A program made the position numbers and the translations under genes. A DNA stretch of 64,000 nt from Sphingobium yanoikuyae (lineage in GTDB: Bacteria; Pseudomonadota; Alphaproteobacteria; Sphingomonadales; Sphingomonadaceae): assembly GCF_013001025.1 (NCBI RefSeq), contig NZ_CP053021.1, positions 2,063,501 to 2,127,500 of the forward strand, written 5' to 3'. Positions 36,723 to 45,730 of the stretch are shown one piece after another. The notes under the pieces are model-generated. The model was not told the DNA's origin. It worked only from the letters and a program-made list of their open reading frames with translations, and ran no database searches. Within the stretch, counting starts at the first letter, position 1. Every line of letters begins with the position of its first letter.

Positions 36723-36763
36723 TCGGGGTGGAGCAGGCGCCCGCGCTCTGATAGACCTCCGGG

Positions 36764-37981
36764 ATGAACGGCACCCACCCGCCCGTAACAGCCCCTGAAA
36801 CCGCCCTGCTGGAACAGGCCGCCGCCGCGCCGATGCTGGCACAGGTCGAGGCATGGGCCAGCATCAACAGCGGATCGCGCAACCTGACCGGGCTCGCCGC
36901 CATGGCCTCCACGCTCGCCGACGCCTTTTCGGCGCTGCCCGGTGCAATCGACCTGATCGAACCCGATCCGGTCGAAACCGTGGCGCCCGATGGCCGGATA
37001 TCGGTGATCCGCCATGGCCAGCATCTTCGCCTGACCGTCCGCCCCGATGCGCCGGTCCAGCTGCTGCTGACGGGCCATATGGATACGGTTTTCCCGGCCG
37101 ATCATCCATTTCAGAGGCTTCGCTGGCTGGAACCCGGCATTCTCAACGGCCCCGGCGTCGCCGACATGAAGGGCGGCATTGCCGTCATGCTCGCCGCCCT
37201 ATCTGCAGTCGAGCATAGCGAAGTGGCCCGGACGCTTGGCTATCAGGTGGTGATCAACAGCGACGAGGAAGTCGGCAGCCCCTCTTCCGCTGCCCTGCTC
37301 CGCCAGGCAGCTGCCGGCAAGCGCGCCGCCTTCACCTATGAACCGGCCCTGCCCGATGGCACGCTGGCCGGCGCGCGGGCGGGCAGCGGCAATTTCTCGA
37401 TCGTCGTCACCGGCCTCAGCGCCCATGCCGGCCGCAATCCCGACGATGGCCGCAATGCCCTGCTGGCGGCCGCCGACCTCGCTTTGCGGTTGAAGGCCGG
37501 CAGCGGCACCGGCTTTTCCTGCAATCCCGCCAAGATCGACGGCGGCAGCCCCAATAATGTCGTGCCCGACCATGCCGTGCTGCGGGTCAATTTCCGCCCG
37601 CGCACGCCGGACGATGAAATCGCGGCCCGCGCCTTGCTGGATCGGGCCATGGCCGATGTCGCCCGCGACCATGGCGTCAGCCTGCATCTCCACGGCGGCT
37701 TTGGTCGCCCGCCAAAGCCCATGGATGCCAAGGCCGAGCGCCTGTTCGGCCTGGTCAGGCGCTGCGGCGCGGACCTCGGCCTCGACATTGGCTGGCGCGA
37801 CACCGGCGGCGTGTGCGACGGCAATAATATCGCGGCCTGCGGCGTACCGGTGGTCGACACGATGGGCGTGCGCGGCGGCAGCATCCACAGCGACGCCGAA
37901 TTTCTGATCAGCGACAGCCTGGCCGAGCGCGCGCAACTGTCCGCGCTGGCGCTGCTGCGGATCGCCCAAGGACAATATTAA
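36764..37981 (+). CDS. M20-family metallopeptidase/deacylase in the ast cluster
   Basis: A dinuclear zinc amidohydrolase of the carboxypeptidase-G2/succinyl-diaminopimelate desuccinylase group, 405 residues. GHMDTVF, GPGVADMKGG and SDEEVGS give the metal and catalytic residues; a dimerisation domain (SAHAGRNPDDGRNA) is in the middle, and GSIHSDAEF is near the end. It is 16 bases from astA, and the usual desuccinylase gene astE is absent, so N-succinylglutamate is a reasonable guess for the substrate. That is inference from position. Confidence 0.85.
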   Translation: MNGTHPPVTAPETALLEQAAAAPMLAQVEAWASINSGSRNLTGLAAMASTLADAFSALPGAIDLIEPDPVETVAPDGRISVIRHGQHLRLTVRPDAPVQLLLTGHMDTVFPADHPFQRLRWLEPGILNGPGVADMKGGIAVMLAALSAVEHSEVARTLGYQVVINSDEEVGSPSSAALLRQAAAGKRAAFTYEPALPDGTLAGARAGSGNFSIVVTGLSAHAGRNPDDGRNALLAAADLALRLKAGSGTGFSCNPAKIDGGSPNNVVPDHAVLRVNFRPRTPDDEIAARALLDRAMADVARDHGVSLHLHGGFGRPPKPMDAKAERLFGLVRRCGADLGLDIGWRDTGGVCDGNNIAACGVPVVDTMGVRGGSIHSDAEFLISDSLAERAQLSALALLRIAQGQY

Positions 37982-37997
37982 GAGAGAGGACCGCCTT

Positions 37998-39017
37998 TTG
38001 AGTTTCTACATGCGCACCGCGCGAGCGGACGATCTGCAGACCCTGTATGAAATGGCGAAGCTGACCGGGGGTGGCTTCACCAACCTGCCGCCCGATCGCG
38101 CCGCGCTGACCGCCAAGCTGGAGCGCACCGAACAGGCGCTCAGCCGGCAGGATGGCGGGATCAAGGACGATCTGATCGTCCTTGTGCTGGTCAATGCGCA
38201 GACCGGCCAAGTGCGCGGCACCTGCCAAATTTTCAGCACGGTGGGGCAGAGCTGGCCCTTCTATTCCTACCGCCTGGGTGTCCTTACCCAGCATAGCCGC
38301 GAACTGGCCCGCACCTTCCGCGCCCAGATGCTCTCGCTCACGACCGATCTGGAAGGATCGACCGAGGTTGGCGGCCTTTTCCTCCACCCGCGCGAACGGG
38401 CCGAGGGGCTTGGCCTGCTGCTCGCGCGCAGCCGCTATCTCTATATCCGCAACCATCGCGATCGCTTCGGCGACCGGGTGATTGCCGAATTGCGCGGCGT
38501 GATCGACGAAGCGGGCGGCTCGCCCTTCTGGGACGGCCTTGCCGGCCGCTTCTTCGGCATGAATTTCCAGGAGGCCGACGAGTTCAACGCCGTCAACGGC
38601 AACCAGTTCATCGCCGACCTGATGCCCAAGACGCCGATCTACACCGCGATGCTGACCGACAGCGCCCGCGCCGTCATTGGCCTGCCCCATCCCAATGGTC
38701 GCGCGGCTATGCGGATGCTGGAGACCGAGGGCTTCACCAACGCCGGCTATGTCGACATTTTCGACGGCGGCCCGACCATGGTGGGCCAGATCGACCAACT
38801 CCGCACCGTGGCCCAGGCACGCGACGTGACGCTGGCGGCGACCCATGACAAGGGCGGCGACAAGATGCTGGTGTCGACCGGCCTGCTCGCCGATTATCGC
38901 TGCACCTATGGCTATGTGCGGGAGGGCGAGGATGGCAGCATCTCGCTCGACGCAGCCAGTGCCGCGCTGCTGCAACTGGACATCGGACAGGCATTCACCA
39001 TGGCGGGACGGGCATGA
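37998..39017 (+). CDS. astA: Arginine N-succinyltransferase
   Basis: First step of the arginine succinyltransferase pathway: succinyl-CoA plus arginine to N2-succinylarginine. The 339-residue GNAT-like protein has the family segments GTCQIFSTVG, EVGGLFLHP and HPNGRAAMRMLE. The start is TTG 37998 with GAGAGGA 7 bases upstream. It overlaps astB by 4 bases (ATGA). The pathway breaks arginine down to glutamate, ammonia and succinate. Confidence 0.93.
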   Translation: MSFYMRTARADDLQTLYEMAKLTGGGFTNLPPDRAALTAKLERTEQALSRQDGGIKDDLIVLVLVNAQTGQVRGTCQIFSTVGQSWPFYSYRLGVLTQHSRELARTFRAQMLSLTTDLEGSTEVGGLFLHPRERAEGLGLLLARSRYLYIRNHRDRFGDRVIAELRGVIDEAGGSPFWDGLAGRFFGMNFQEADEFNAVNGNQFIADLMPKTPIYTAMLTDSARAVIGLPHPNGRAAMRMLETEGFTNAGYVDIFDGGPTMVGQIDQLRTVAQARDVTLAATHDKGGDKMLVSTGLLADYRCTYGYVREGEDGSISLDAASAALLQLDIGQAFTMAGRA

Positions 39018-40273
39018 GCGTGCGCGAGATCAATTTCGACGGGCTGGTCGGCCCCAGCCATAATTATGCCGGCCTCAGCCTTGGCAATCTGGCCTCGTCC
39101 CGCAATGCCGGCGCGGTGTCGCACCCCCGCGCCGCAGCCCTGCAGGGGATAGAGAAGATGCGCGGCAATCTGCGCCTCGGCCTCGCCCAGGGTATTTTCC
39201 TGCCGCAATGGCGTCCTGACGGCGCCTGGCTCGCGACCCTGGGCACCGACATCAGCAATGCCGATCCGCACATCCGCGCTGCCGCCATGTCGGCCTCGTC
39301 CATGTGGGCCGCCAATGCCGCGACCGTTTCACCCGCCGCCGATACCGCCGACGGACGCACCCACCTGACCGTCGCCAATCTCGTCACCATGGCGCATCGC
39401 AGCCATGAATGGCCCCAGACCCTGGCGCAACTGCGCCTCGCCTTTTCCGACGAACGTGCCTTTGCGGTGCATGGCCCCATTCCCGCGCCCTTTGGCGACG
39501 AAGGCGCGGCCAATCATATGCGCCTGTGCGACAGCCATGGCGCGCCAGGCATCGAGGTTTTCGTCTATGGCCAGTCGGGTGGCCCCTTCCCCGCCCGCCA
39601 GCATGTCGAGGCCAGCAAGGCCGTCGCCCGCATTCACGGCCTCGATCCGGCCCGCACCCTGTTCGTGCAGCAGTCGCAGGAGGCGATTGCCGCTGGCGCC
39701 TTCCACAATGACGTCGTCGCCGTCGCCAATGAGCGCGTTCTCTTCACCCATGAACAGGCTTTCGCCGACAAGCAGGCCTTCTACGCCTCGCTGCGCACGC
39801 TGTTGCCGTCGGTGGAGATCGTCGAAGTGCCCGCCAGCGCCGTCAGCCTGGCAGACGCGATCAAGAGCTATTTGTTCAACGCGCAGCTCGTCACGCTTCC
39901 TGACGGCACCATGGCGCTGATCCTGCCAAGCGAAGCGCAGGCGGTCCCGGCCGTATGGTCCTGGCTGGAACAGATGGTTGCCGGAAATGGCCCGATCCGT
40001 CGCCTCATTCCCGTCGATGTGCGTCAGTCGATGGCCAATGGTGGCGGCCCCGCCTGCCTGCGTCTGCGCGTGGTCGCGGATCCAAAGGATATCGACCCGC
40101 GTTTCTTGGTCGATGAGGCGCGCTTGGATGAAATTGCCCGCATCGTTTCGGACTATTGGCCCGAAACCATCGCGCCCGACGACCTGTCCGACACACGTCT
40201 TATTGCCCGGATCGAACAATCATGGTTAAGCCTTGTTGACCATTTGCAACTTTCGGGCGACTTAATGCCTTAG
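39014..40273 (+). CDS. astB: N-succinylarginine dihydrolase
   Basis: Hydrolyses succinylarginine to succinylornithine, CO2 and two ammonia. The 419-residue protein begins REINFDGLVGPSHNYAGLS, the AstB N-terminus, and has the late catalytic Cys in GGGPACLRLR. Fold is that of the amidinotransferase/dihydrolase superfamily. astC and astD are not in the window, so the remaining steps are encoded elsewhere. Confidence 0.95.
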   Translation: MSVREINFDGLVGPSHNYAGLSLGNLASSRNAGAVSHPRAAALQGIEKMRGNLRLGLAQGIFLPQWRPDGAWLATLGTDISNADPHIRAAAMSASSMWAANAATVSPAADTADGRTHLTVANLVTMAHRSHEWPQTLAQLRLAFSDERAFAVHGPIPAPFGDEGAANHMRLCDSHGAPGIEVFVYGQSGGPFPARQHVEASKAVARIHGLDPARTLFVQQSQEAIAAGAFHNDVVAVANERVLFTHEQAFADKQAFYASLRTLLPSVEIVEVPASAVSLADAIKSYLFNAQLVTLPDGTMALILPSEAQAVPAVWSWLEQMVAGNGPIRRLIPVDVRQSMANGGGPACLRLRVVADPKDIDPRFLVDEARLDEIARIVSDYWPETIAPDDLSDTRLIARIEQSWLSLVDHLQLSGDLMP

Positions 40274-40293
40274 AAGATGGACGAAAGCCTCGG

Positions 40294-40524
40294 ATGAGTC
40301 TGATGGAACGGATCAAACGCCTCTTCACGATCAAGACCAAGTTCGAGGCTTTCCTCGTGATCTACGCGCTCGCGCTGGGCGCCAGCGAGCGGGGCGTCGT
40401 CTATATGCATCAATATCCCGGCGTCGGCGGCCAGTTGCTCGCCCTCGCCTGCTCCGGTGCCGTCTTCATGGCGGGCGGAAAAATGCTCGATGCCCTGGAA
40501 CTCCAGCGCAGTTACGGCTCTTGA
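40294..40524 (+). CDS. Small conserved membrane protein of unknown function
   Basis: A 76-residue protein with a basic N-terminus (ERIKRLFTIKTK) and two predicted membrane helices (about 18-35 and 45-62). It starts 20 bases after astB with no strong ribosome site. I do not recognise a family with known function. Confidence 0.65.
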   Translation: MSLMERIKRLFTIKTKFEAFLVIYALALGASERGVVYMHQYPGVGGQLLALACSGAVFMAGGKMLDALELQRSYGS

Positions 40525-40647
40525 TACTATCTGAACACCATTGCTCGCAAAGCAACACCAGTTCGCCGCACATAAGGGATATTACGTAGCCGCCGCCCGT
40601 TGGTGAGGGTCTTTGTGCCTGCACCCAGATTTGGGAGAGGGTCAATC

Positions 40648-41553
40648 ATGCCGGACGACATAAGCGACAGGAGTGTCACCGCTGCGGAACTGGTCCGCAA
40701 CTTCGCCCATTGGCGCGAGATCGGCGCGCGACACCCCCTGCTGATAACCCATCATGGCCGCGAAACCCATGTCTTCATGGGGCTGGACCGGTTCAAGGCG
40801 CTCGCCAGCCAGGACGAGTTCGACCAGAATCCCGATCGATTGCGCGAACTGGCGGTGCGCATGGCCCAGGGACTGATCCTGTGCCGCGCCGATTTTCGCA
40901 TCGACCTGATCAATCCGGTCGCGCTGGCCATGGCACGGCGCTGGGACCGGCGGCTGGAAGGACAGATGCTTTGGGATGCGCTGCCAGAACTGGTCGGCAC
41001 GCTGACCGAGGCGCATGCCCGGCACAGCCAGGTGTCCGGCGAAATCAGTGCTGCGGATATCCCCTCCCCCTTCCGTGACGATAGCTGGCTCCACGTCGAA
41101 ACCTTTCCTTTCGCCGACGGGATCGGCCTGCTGCTGCGCGACATCACGTCGGACGTGCAGCGCCATCGGCTGGCCGACGTCAAATCGGCCATTCTCAAGG
41201 CGATGGGCATCCATGGCGGCGTCGGCTATGCCCGCCTCTCCAACCGGGGTTTCATCGAATATGTCGATGCCACCATCTGCACCCTGGTCGGGCTGCCCGA
41301 AGCCCGCCTGATCAACGCCTATATGACCGACCTCATCGCCCTGCCACAGCGGCCGCATTTCCGCCAGGAACTGGAAGCCGTGCTGCGCGGCGAGGGCGAC
41401 CGCCGCGTCCAGGCCCACCTGCTCACCAATGGCGGCGCCTTGCTGCCGATGGAAGGCGCGCTGGTCCAGTTGCGTGGCACCTACGGAACGGAGGGCGTCG
41501 TGCTGGTCATGACCCCGCCCTGCTTGAGCGAAAACGACCAAGCCGGCCCCTAA
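40648..41553 (+). CDS. Phd-like N-terminus fused to PAS domains
   Basis: A 301-residue protein. Residues 8-52 (VTAAELVRNF, HPLLITHHGRETHVFMGLDRFKAL) closely follow the Phd/YefM antitoxin DNA-binding fold. Residues about 70-165 read as a PAS domain (LILCRADFRIDLINPVAL, FPFADGIGLLLRDIT), and about 190-295 as a second one (GYARLSNRGFIEYVDATICTL). No kinase, GGDEF or toxin follows. It may be a sensory DNA-binding regulator in which a PAS signal controls Phd-like binding (inference). ATG 40648 follows GGGAGAGGG. Confidence 0.7.
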   Translation: MPDDISDRSVTAAELVRNFAHWREIGARHPLLITHHGRETHVFMGLDRFKALASQDEFDQNPDRLRELAVRMAQGLILCRADFRIDLINPVALAMARRWDRRLEGQMLWDALPELVGTLTEAHARHSQVSGEISAADIPSPFRDDSWLHVETFPFADGIGLLLRDITSDVQRHRLADVKSAILKAMGIHGGVGYARLSNRGFIEYVDATICTLVGLPEARLINAYMTDLIALPQRPHFRQELEAVLRGEGDRRVQAHLLTNGGALLPMEGALVQLRGTYGTEGVVLVMTPPCLSENDQAGP

Positions 41554-41655
41554 TGATGTAAAATCCAGCGGTCGTAGCGGATTTGTCCGTGTAGACCGTT
41601 CAGTATCACCCCAAAATGTCCGAAAAGCCCCGAAAACGCCGCATCGGATTTACAC

Positions 41656-41680
41656 AATTCGCACAAAATGTGCGCGAATT
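41656..41680. promoter_or_regulatory. Imperfect dyad upstream of the TadE-like gene
   Basis: AATTCGCACA (41656-41665) and TGCGCGAATT (41671-41680) form a 10-bp inverted repeat with one mismatch about 43 bases before the start codon, in an AT-richer stretch than its surroundings. It could be an operator or part of a promoter. Confidence 0.3.
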
Positions 41681-41722
41681 TCGCATACCGCTTTTTGAAT
41701 GTTGCGCCTTTATTGGAGTGAC

Positions 41723-42169
41723 ATGCGGAACCCTCCTCTCCATGCGGTGCTTCGCCTCGCCCGACTGGGCCAGGCCATGTCCCGCCATGAGCGTGGCAGC
41801 GTGCTTGTCGAAGCCGCCTTCGCCCTCCCCCTGATGATCGTCCTGTTGCTCGGCATCCTGCTCTATGGCGGCTGGTTGATGACGGCCCATAGCCTGCAGC
41901 AGGCGGCCAATGACGCGGCACGCGCGGCCGTGGCCGGCATGACCGCGACCGAGCGCCGGGCGCTGGTCGACGAAAGCGTCAATGCCAGCCGCCCATCCTT
42001 TCCGCTGCCGGGGGCACAGACGATCGGCGTCGCCGCCAATGCGAACAGCGGCTATTATACGGTCACGCTGACCTATAATCTCAGCAACGCGCCCTTCTTT
42101 TCCGCCGCCATCTTCCCGATGCCCGCTGCCCAGATCCAGCGGAGCGCCGTCGTGCGGATCGCATCATGA
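41723..42169 (+). CDS. TadE-like pilus assembly/secreted pseudopilin protein
   Basis: A 148-residue protein with the TadE signature ERGSVLVEAAFALPLMIVLLLGILLYGG: a short basic N-terminus, Glu at the start of a hydrophobic helix, then a small periplasmic domain. ATG 41723 is 4 bases after GGAG; a TTG at 41699 is possible. It overlaps the TadG-like gene by ATGA. No tad ATPase or prepilin peptidase genes are in the window. Confidence 0.85.
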   Translation: MRNPPLHAVLRLARLGQAMSRHERGSVLVEAAFALPLMIVLLLGILLYGGWLMTAHSLQQAANDAARAAVAGMTATERRALVDESVNASRPSFPLPGAQTIGVAANANSGYYTVTLTYNLSNAPFFSAAIFPMPAAQIQRSAVVRIAS

Positions 42170-43809
42170 GCCAGTCGCACAAGCGCATGCGCAACCTGCT
42201 CGTCGACAAGCGCGGCGGCATCAGCGTCCTGCTGGCGGGATCGCTATTCATGCTCGCCGGCGCCGCGACGGTGGCCGTTGACCTGGGATCGGTCTATCTC
42301 GCCAAGCGCCAGTTGCAGGGCGTGGCCGATGCCGCCGCGCTGGCGGCCAGCAGTGGCGGGCGATCGGCCGCCGAAGCGCTGCTGACCAAGAGCGGCGTGC
42401 CTGGCGTATCCCTGGTGGCGGTCCAGACCGGCTATTATGACCAGAATAGCGCAGTCGCGGTCGGCAATCGCTTTGTATCGGGCGACCCGCGCGCCAGCGC
42501 GATCCAGGTCCAGGTCCAGCGCCGTACCCCCCTCTTCTTCGGCCGCCTGCTGGTCGGCAGGGATGGCGTCGACGTGCGCGCCCATGCCACCGCCGCCCGC
42601 TCCGACGCGGCAGCCTTCTCCATCGGCACCGGCCTTGCCTCGCTCAGCGGCGGCCTTCCCAACATACTGCTGTCGGCCCTTGCCGGGACGGAACTCAATC
42701 TGTCGGTCATGGACTATCAGGGGCTGGCCAGCCTGAACGTCGACCTGCTCCATTTCGCCGACGCTCTCAAGGTCCGCACCGGACGCAATGACGCCGCCTA
42801 TGGCGAATTGTTCGGTGCCAATATTCCATTGTCCGACGTCATCGGCGCCATTGCCGACACCGCGGACAATAGCGGCACGGCCGCCCTGCTCCGCAATATC
42901 GGCGGCAAGCTGCCGGGCAAGAGCGTCCGCCTCAGCGATGTCATCGATCTGGGTCCGATGAAGGGGACCGGCAGTTCGACCGGCCAGCCCAGCCTGCTGC
43001 TCGACTCCTTCTCGATGCTGCGCATGGTGCTGAGCCCGCCATCCTCGACCGCGGTGCCGCTGGACCTGACCCTGAACGTTCCGGGCCTGACCAGCACGCG
43101 GCTGAAGCTCATCACCGGCACCGGCCAGGCCAGCACCCCCCTGATCAGCATCACCAACGACAAGAATTTCATTTTGCGCACGGCGCAGACCCGTATCTTC
43201 TTGGAAAGCCGGGTCGCCACCCTGCTGACCGGGATCGCGACGATCCGCATCCCGCTCTATGTCGAATTGGCATCGGCCGAAGCGCAATTGTCGAATATCG
43301 TCTGCGATCAGGGGGCCATCAACAATGGCGTGACGCTGGCGGTCAAGCCGTCGATCGGCACGGCAGTGATCGGTGACGTCGATGAAGCCGCGCTCACCAA
43401 TTTCTCGACGCCCGCCAATCCGCGTACCGCGACTCTGGCGTCGGTCCTCGGATCGCTGACCCAGGTCCATGCCTATGCCAATGTCGCGCTGGGCGGCGTG
43501 ACCCAGCAAAATGTGCTGTTCACGCCCAGCGATATTTCGGGGCAGCAGAGCAAGACCGTCAGCACCCAGGATCTGACCCAGGGCGTCGCCTCCAGCCTGG
43601 CCAACCAGACCAAGGTCACGGTGACGCTCGCCGGCCTGCAACTGCCGCTCAGCCCCCTGATCTCACCGGTTGCGGGCCTGCTGGGCACGACCGCCCCCAT
43701 CCTGGACGACCTGCTGAGCAACCTCACCGCCATCCTTGGCGTGAAGCTGGGCACCGCGACGGTCAAGGTCCACCAGATGCGGTGCGGGATGCCCACCTTG
43801 GTCGCCTGA
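42166..43809 (+). CDS. TadG-like membrane-anchored protein
   Basis: A 547-residue protein with an N-terminal TadE/TadG-type helix (RGGISVLLAGSLFMLAGAATVAVDLGSVYLAKRQ begins at about residue 16), then QGVADAAALAAS typical of TadG, and a large extracytoplasmic part rich in Ser, Thr and Gly with no von Willebrand motif that I can see. With the TadE-like gene it forms a two-gene unit, possibly for a cell-surface structure. Confidence 0.82.
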   Translation: MSQSHKRMRNLLVDKRGGISVLLAGSLFMLAGAATVAVDLGSVYLAKRQLQGVADAAALAASSGGRSAAEALLTKSGVPGVSLVAVQTGYYDQNSAVAVGNRFVSGDPRASAIQVQVQRRTPLFFGRLLVGRDGVDVRAHATAARSDAAAFSIGTGLASLSGGLPNILLSALAGTELNLSVMDYQGLASLNVDLLHFADALKVRTGRNDAAYGELFGANIPLSDVIGAIADTADNSGTAALLRNIGGKLPGKSVRLSDVIDLGPMKGTGSSTGQPSLLLDSFSMLRMVLSPPSSTAVPLDLTLNVPGLTSTRLKLITGTGQASTPLISITNDKNFILRTAQTRIFLESRVATLLTGIATIRIPLYVELASAEAQLSNIVCDQGAINNGVTLAVKPSIGTAVIGDVDEAALTNFSTPANPRTATLASVLGSLTQVHAYANVALGGVTQQNVLFTPSDISGQQSKTVSTQDLTQGVASSLANQTKVTVTLAGLQLPLSPLISPVAGLLGTTAPILDDLLSNLTAILGVKLGTATVKVHQMRCGMPTLVA

Positions 43810-43814
43810 TGCGC

Positions 43815-43972
43815 TAAGAACCTGTCTGAAAAATGCGCGGGAAAGCGCATTTTCAATGCGGCACCGGCCCGCACCCCCACCCGGCCGCCCAGACATGGTA
43901 TCCTGATGGGTGGCCGGGTGGGGGTGCGGGCCGGTGCGGATGCGCCAGAGGCGCATTTCCGAACAGACTCTA
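43815..43972. repeat. Three-hairpin inverted repeat; first hairpin terminates tadG transcript
   Basis: The outer ends are imperfect inverted copies (AACCTGTCTGAAAAATGCGC against the complement of GCGCATTTCCGAACAGACTC). The centre is a perfect 26-bp inverted repeat, 43861-43886 with 43912-43937. The left sub-hairpin AAAATGCGC/GCGCATTTT (43830-43853) ends in T4 and can act as the tadG terminator. The right sub-hairpin is ATGCGCC/GGCGCAT (43940-43956). The left half is related to 21371-21425. No gene lies in this 203-base gap. Confidence 0.85.
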
Positions 43973-44012
43973 AGCCCTTGCCATCATTGCCGCCGGCTTG
44001 CAGGAACAGGCC

Positions 44013-45461
44013 ATGGGCGCAATCATGCTGCAGGGAACCGGATCGGACGTCGGCAAATCGGTGCTGGTGGCGGGGCTATGCCGCGCCCTGCTCCGCCGGG
44101 GCTATCGCGTCCGCCCTTTCAAGCCACAGAATATGTCGAACAATGCGGCCGTCACCGTGGACGGCGGCGAGATTGGCCGCGCACAGGCGCTGCAGGCGAT
44201 CGCTTGCGGGGTCGAGGCGCATACGGACATGAACCCGGTGCTGATGAAGCCTCAGGCCGACCGGACGTCCCAGCTGATTGTCCATGGCCAGGTACGCGGA
44301 ACGCTGGGTAGCGGAAATTTCCGCAGTGCTCGCGGGCAGTTGCTGGGCGCCGTGCTGGAAAGCTATGAGCGGCTGAAGGCGCAATGCGACATCGTCGTCG
44401 TCGAAGGCGCCGGATCGCCGGCCGAGATCAACCTGCGCGCCGGCGACATTGCGAACATGGGCTTGGCCCGTGCCGCCGATGTACCGGTGCTGCTGGTCGG
44501 CGATATCGACCGGGGCGGCGTGATCGCGGCGATCGTCGGCACCAGGGCCGTGATCGACCCGGACGATGCCGCGATGATCCGCGGTTTCCTGATCAACAAG
44601 TTCCGCGGCGACCCCGCGCTGTTCGAGGATGGCTATCGCCAGATCGAGGCGCTGTCGGGCTGGCGCGGCTTTGGTGTCGTCCCCTGGCTGGAGGATACCG
44701 CCCGCCTGCCCAGCGAGGATGCGGTGGTACTGGAGCGGACAGCACAGCCCGGAACCGAGCGCACCATCATCGCCTGCCCCATCCTGCCGCGCATTTCCAA
44801 TTTCGACGATCTCGACCCGTTCAAGCTCGATCCCGGCGTGGAACTGCGCATGGTACCGCCCGGCCAGCCAATACCGGTCGAGGCCGCGCTGATCGTCCTG
44901 CCCGGCTCCAAGGCGACGATCGCCGACATGGCGGCCATGCGCGCGCAGGGCTGGGACATCGACATCATGGCGCATCATCGCCGCGGTGGCGCGATCCTGG
45001 GCATTTGCGGCGGATATCAGATGCTGGGACGCCATATCGCCGATCCTGACGGCATCGAGGGACCAGCGGGCACGGTCGCAGGCCTGGGGCTGCTCGACGT
45101 CGAGACGCGACTGTCGGCGGGCAAGCGGCTGGAACGGGTCGAAGGTGTGGCGCTGGGCGCCGTCTTTGGCGGCTATGAGATGCATATCGGCGAAACGACC
45201 GGCCCCGACAGCGGCCGCCCTTTTGCAAGCCTTGGCAGCAATGCAGACGGCGCAATCAGCGCTGACGGCCGGGTGATGGGCACCTATGTCCATGGCCTGC
45301 TCGCCAGCAGCCCGCTGCGCGCGGCCCTGCTTGCCCGGCTGGGCGCTGATGGCGGCATGGCGGATTATGATAAGTCGGTCGACATGGCGCTGGATGCGAT
45401 CGCCGCCCGGCTGGAAGAGCATCTGGACATCGACGCGATCGTCGCCTTGGCGCTCGGCTGA
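44013..45461 (+). CDS. cobQ: Cobyric acid synthase (glutamine-hydrolysing)
   Basis: Amidates four carboxyls of adenosylcobyrinic acid a,c-diamide in cobalamin synthesis. The 482-residue protein has an N-terminal P-loop-like GTGSDVGKS, then FKPQNMSNNA and VEGAGSPAEINL, and a C-terminal class I glutaminase-like domain with LPGSKATIADM, the nucleophile elbow GICGGYQ and the late His in YVHGLL. ATG 44013 follows AGGAA. It stands alone; no other cobalamin genes are nearby. Confidence 0.95.
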   Translation: MGAIMLQGTGSDVGKSVLVAGLCRALLRRGYRVRPFKPQNMSNNAAVTVDGGEIGRAQALQAIACGVEAHTDMNPVLMKPQADRTSQLIVHGQVRGTLGSGNFRSARGQLLGAVLESYERLKAQCDIVVVEGAGSPAEINLRAGDIANMGLARAADVPVLLVGDIDRGGVIAAIVGTRAVIDPDDAAMIRGFLINKFRGDPALFEDGYRQIEALSGWRGFGVVPWLEDTARLPSEDAVVLERTAQPGTERTIIACPILPRISNFDDLDPFKLDPGVELRMVPPGQPIPVEAALIVLPGSKATIADMAAMRAQGWDIDIMAHHRRGGAILGICGGYQMLGRHIADPDGIEGPAGTVAGLGLLDVETRLSAGKRLERVEGVALGAVFGGYEMHIGETTGPDSGRPFASLGSNADGAISADGRVMGTYVHGLLASSPLRAALLARLGADGGMADYDKSVDMALDAIAARLEEHLDIDAIVALALG

Positions 45462-45485
45462 GCGCCCATTTCCCAAACGCCAAAT

Positions 45486-45521
45486 GGGCCGGAAACCTTG
45501 CGGTTTCCGGCCCATTTTATT
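45486..45521 (+). terminator. Intrinsic terminator of cobQ
   Basis: GGGCCGGAAACC (45486-45497) and GGTTTCCGGCCC (45502-45513) form a perfect 12-bp stem with a TTGC loop, followed by ATTTTATT. It also lies just past the 3' end of the convergent tRNA gene and may serve both. Confidence 0.88.
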
Positions 45522-45533
45522 CCTGTGAAGGAA

Positions 45534-45610
45534 TGGTGCACCCGGAACGATTCGAACGTCCGACCCTCAGATTCGTAGTCTGATGCTCTATCCAGCTGAG
45601 CTACGGGTGC
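45534..45610 (-). tRNA. tRNA-Arg(ACG), copy 1
   Basis: The complete cloverleaf reads GCACCCG acceptor, D-arm GCTCAGCTGGATAGAGC, anticodon arm TCAGA-CTACGAA-TCTGA with anticodon ACG, and T-arm GTTCGAAT, with CCA encoded (77 bases). ACG is deaminated to ICG and reads CGU, CGC and CGA. It is identical to the copy at 46292-46368. Confidence 0.97.
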
Positions 45611-45730
45611 GTTGTGGAGGCGCAGATATAAGGGCCCGGCTGATCTGGCAACCCCCAAAAATCATCAATGTGAAATTTATGCGAAAATCGCCGACAAAAG
45701 CCCGTATTTCCGGGACTTGCCCCTCGCCGC

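Noticed and set aside
43815..43972. Insertion sequence or MITE with target duplication
   Set aside because: The inverted ends are imperfect, no flanking direct repeats were seen and no transposase is present. A terminator-bearing repeat is a simpler description.
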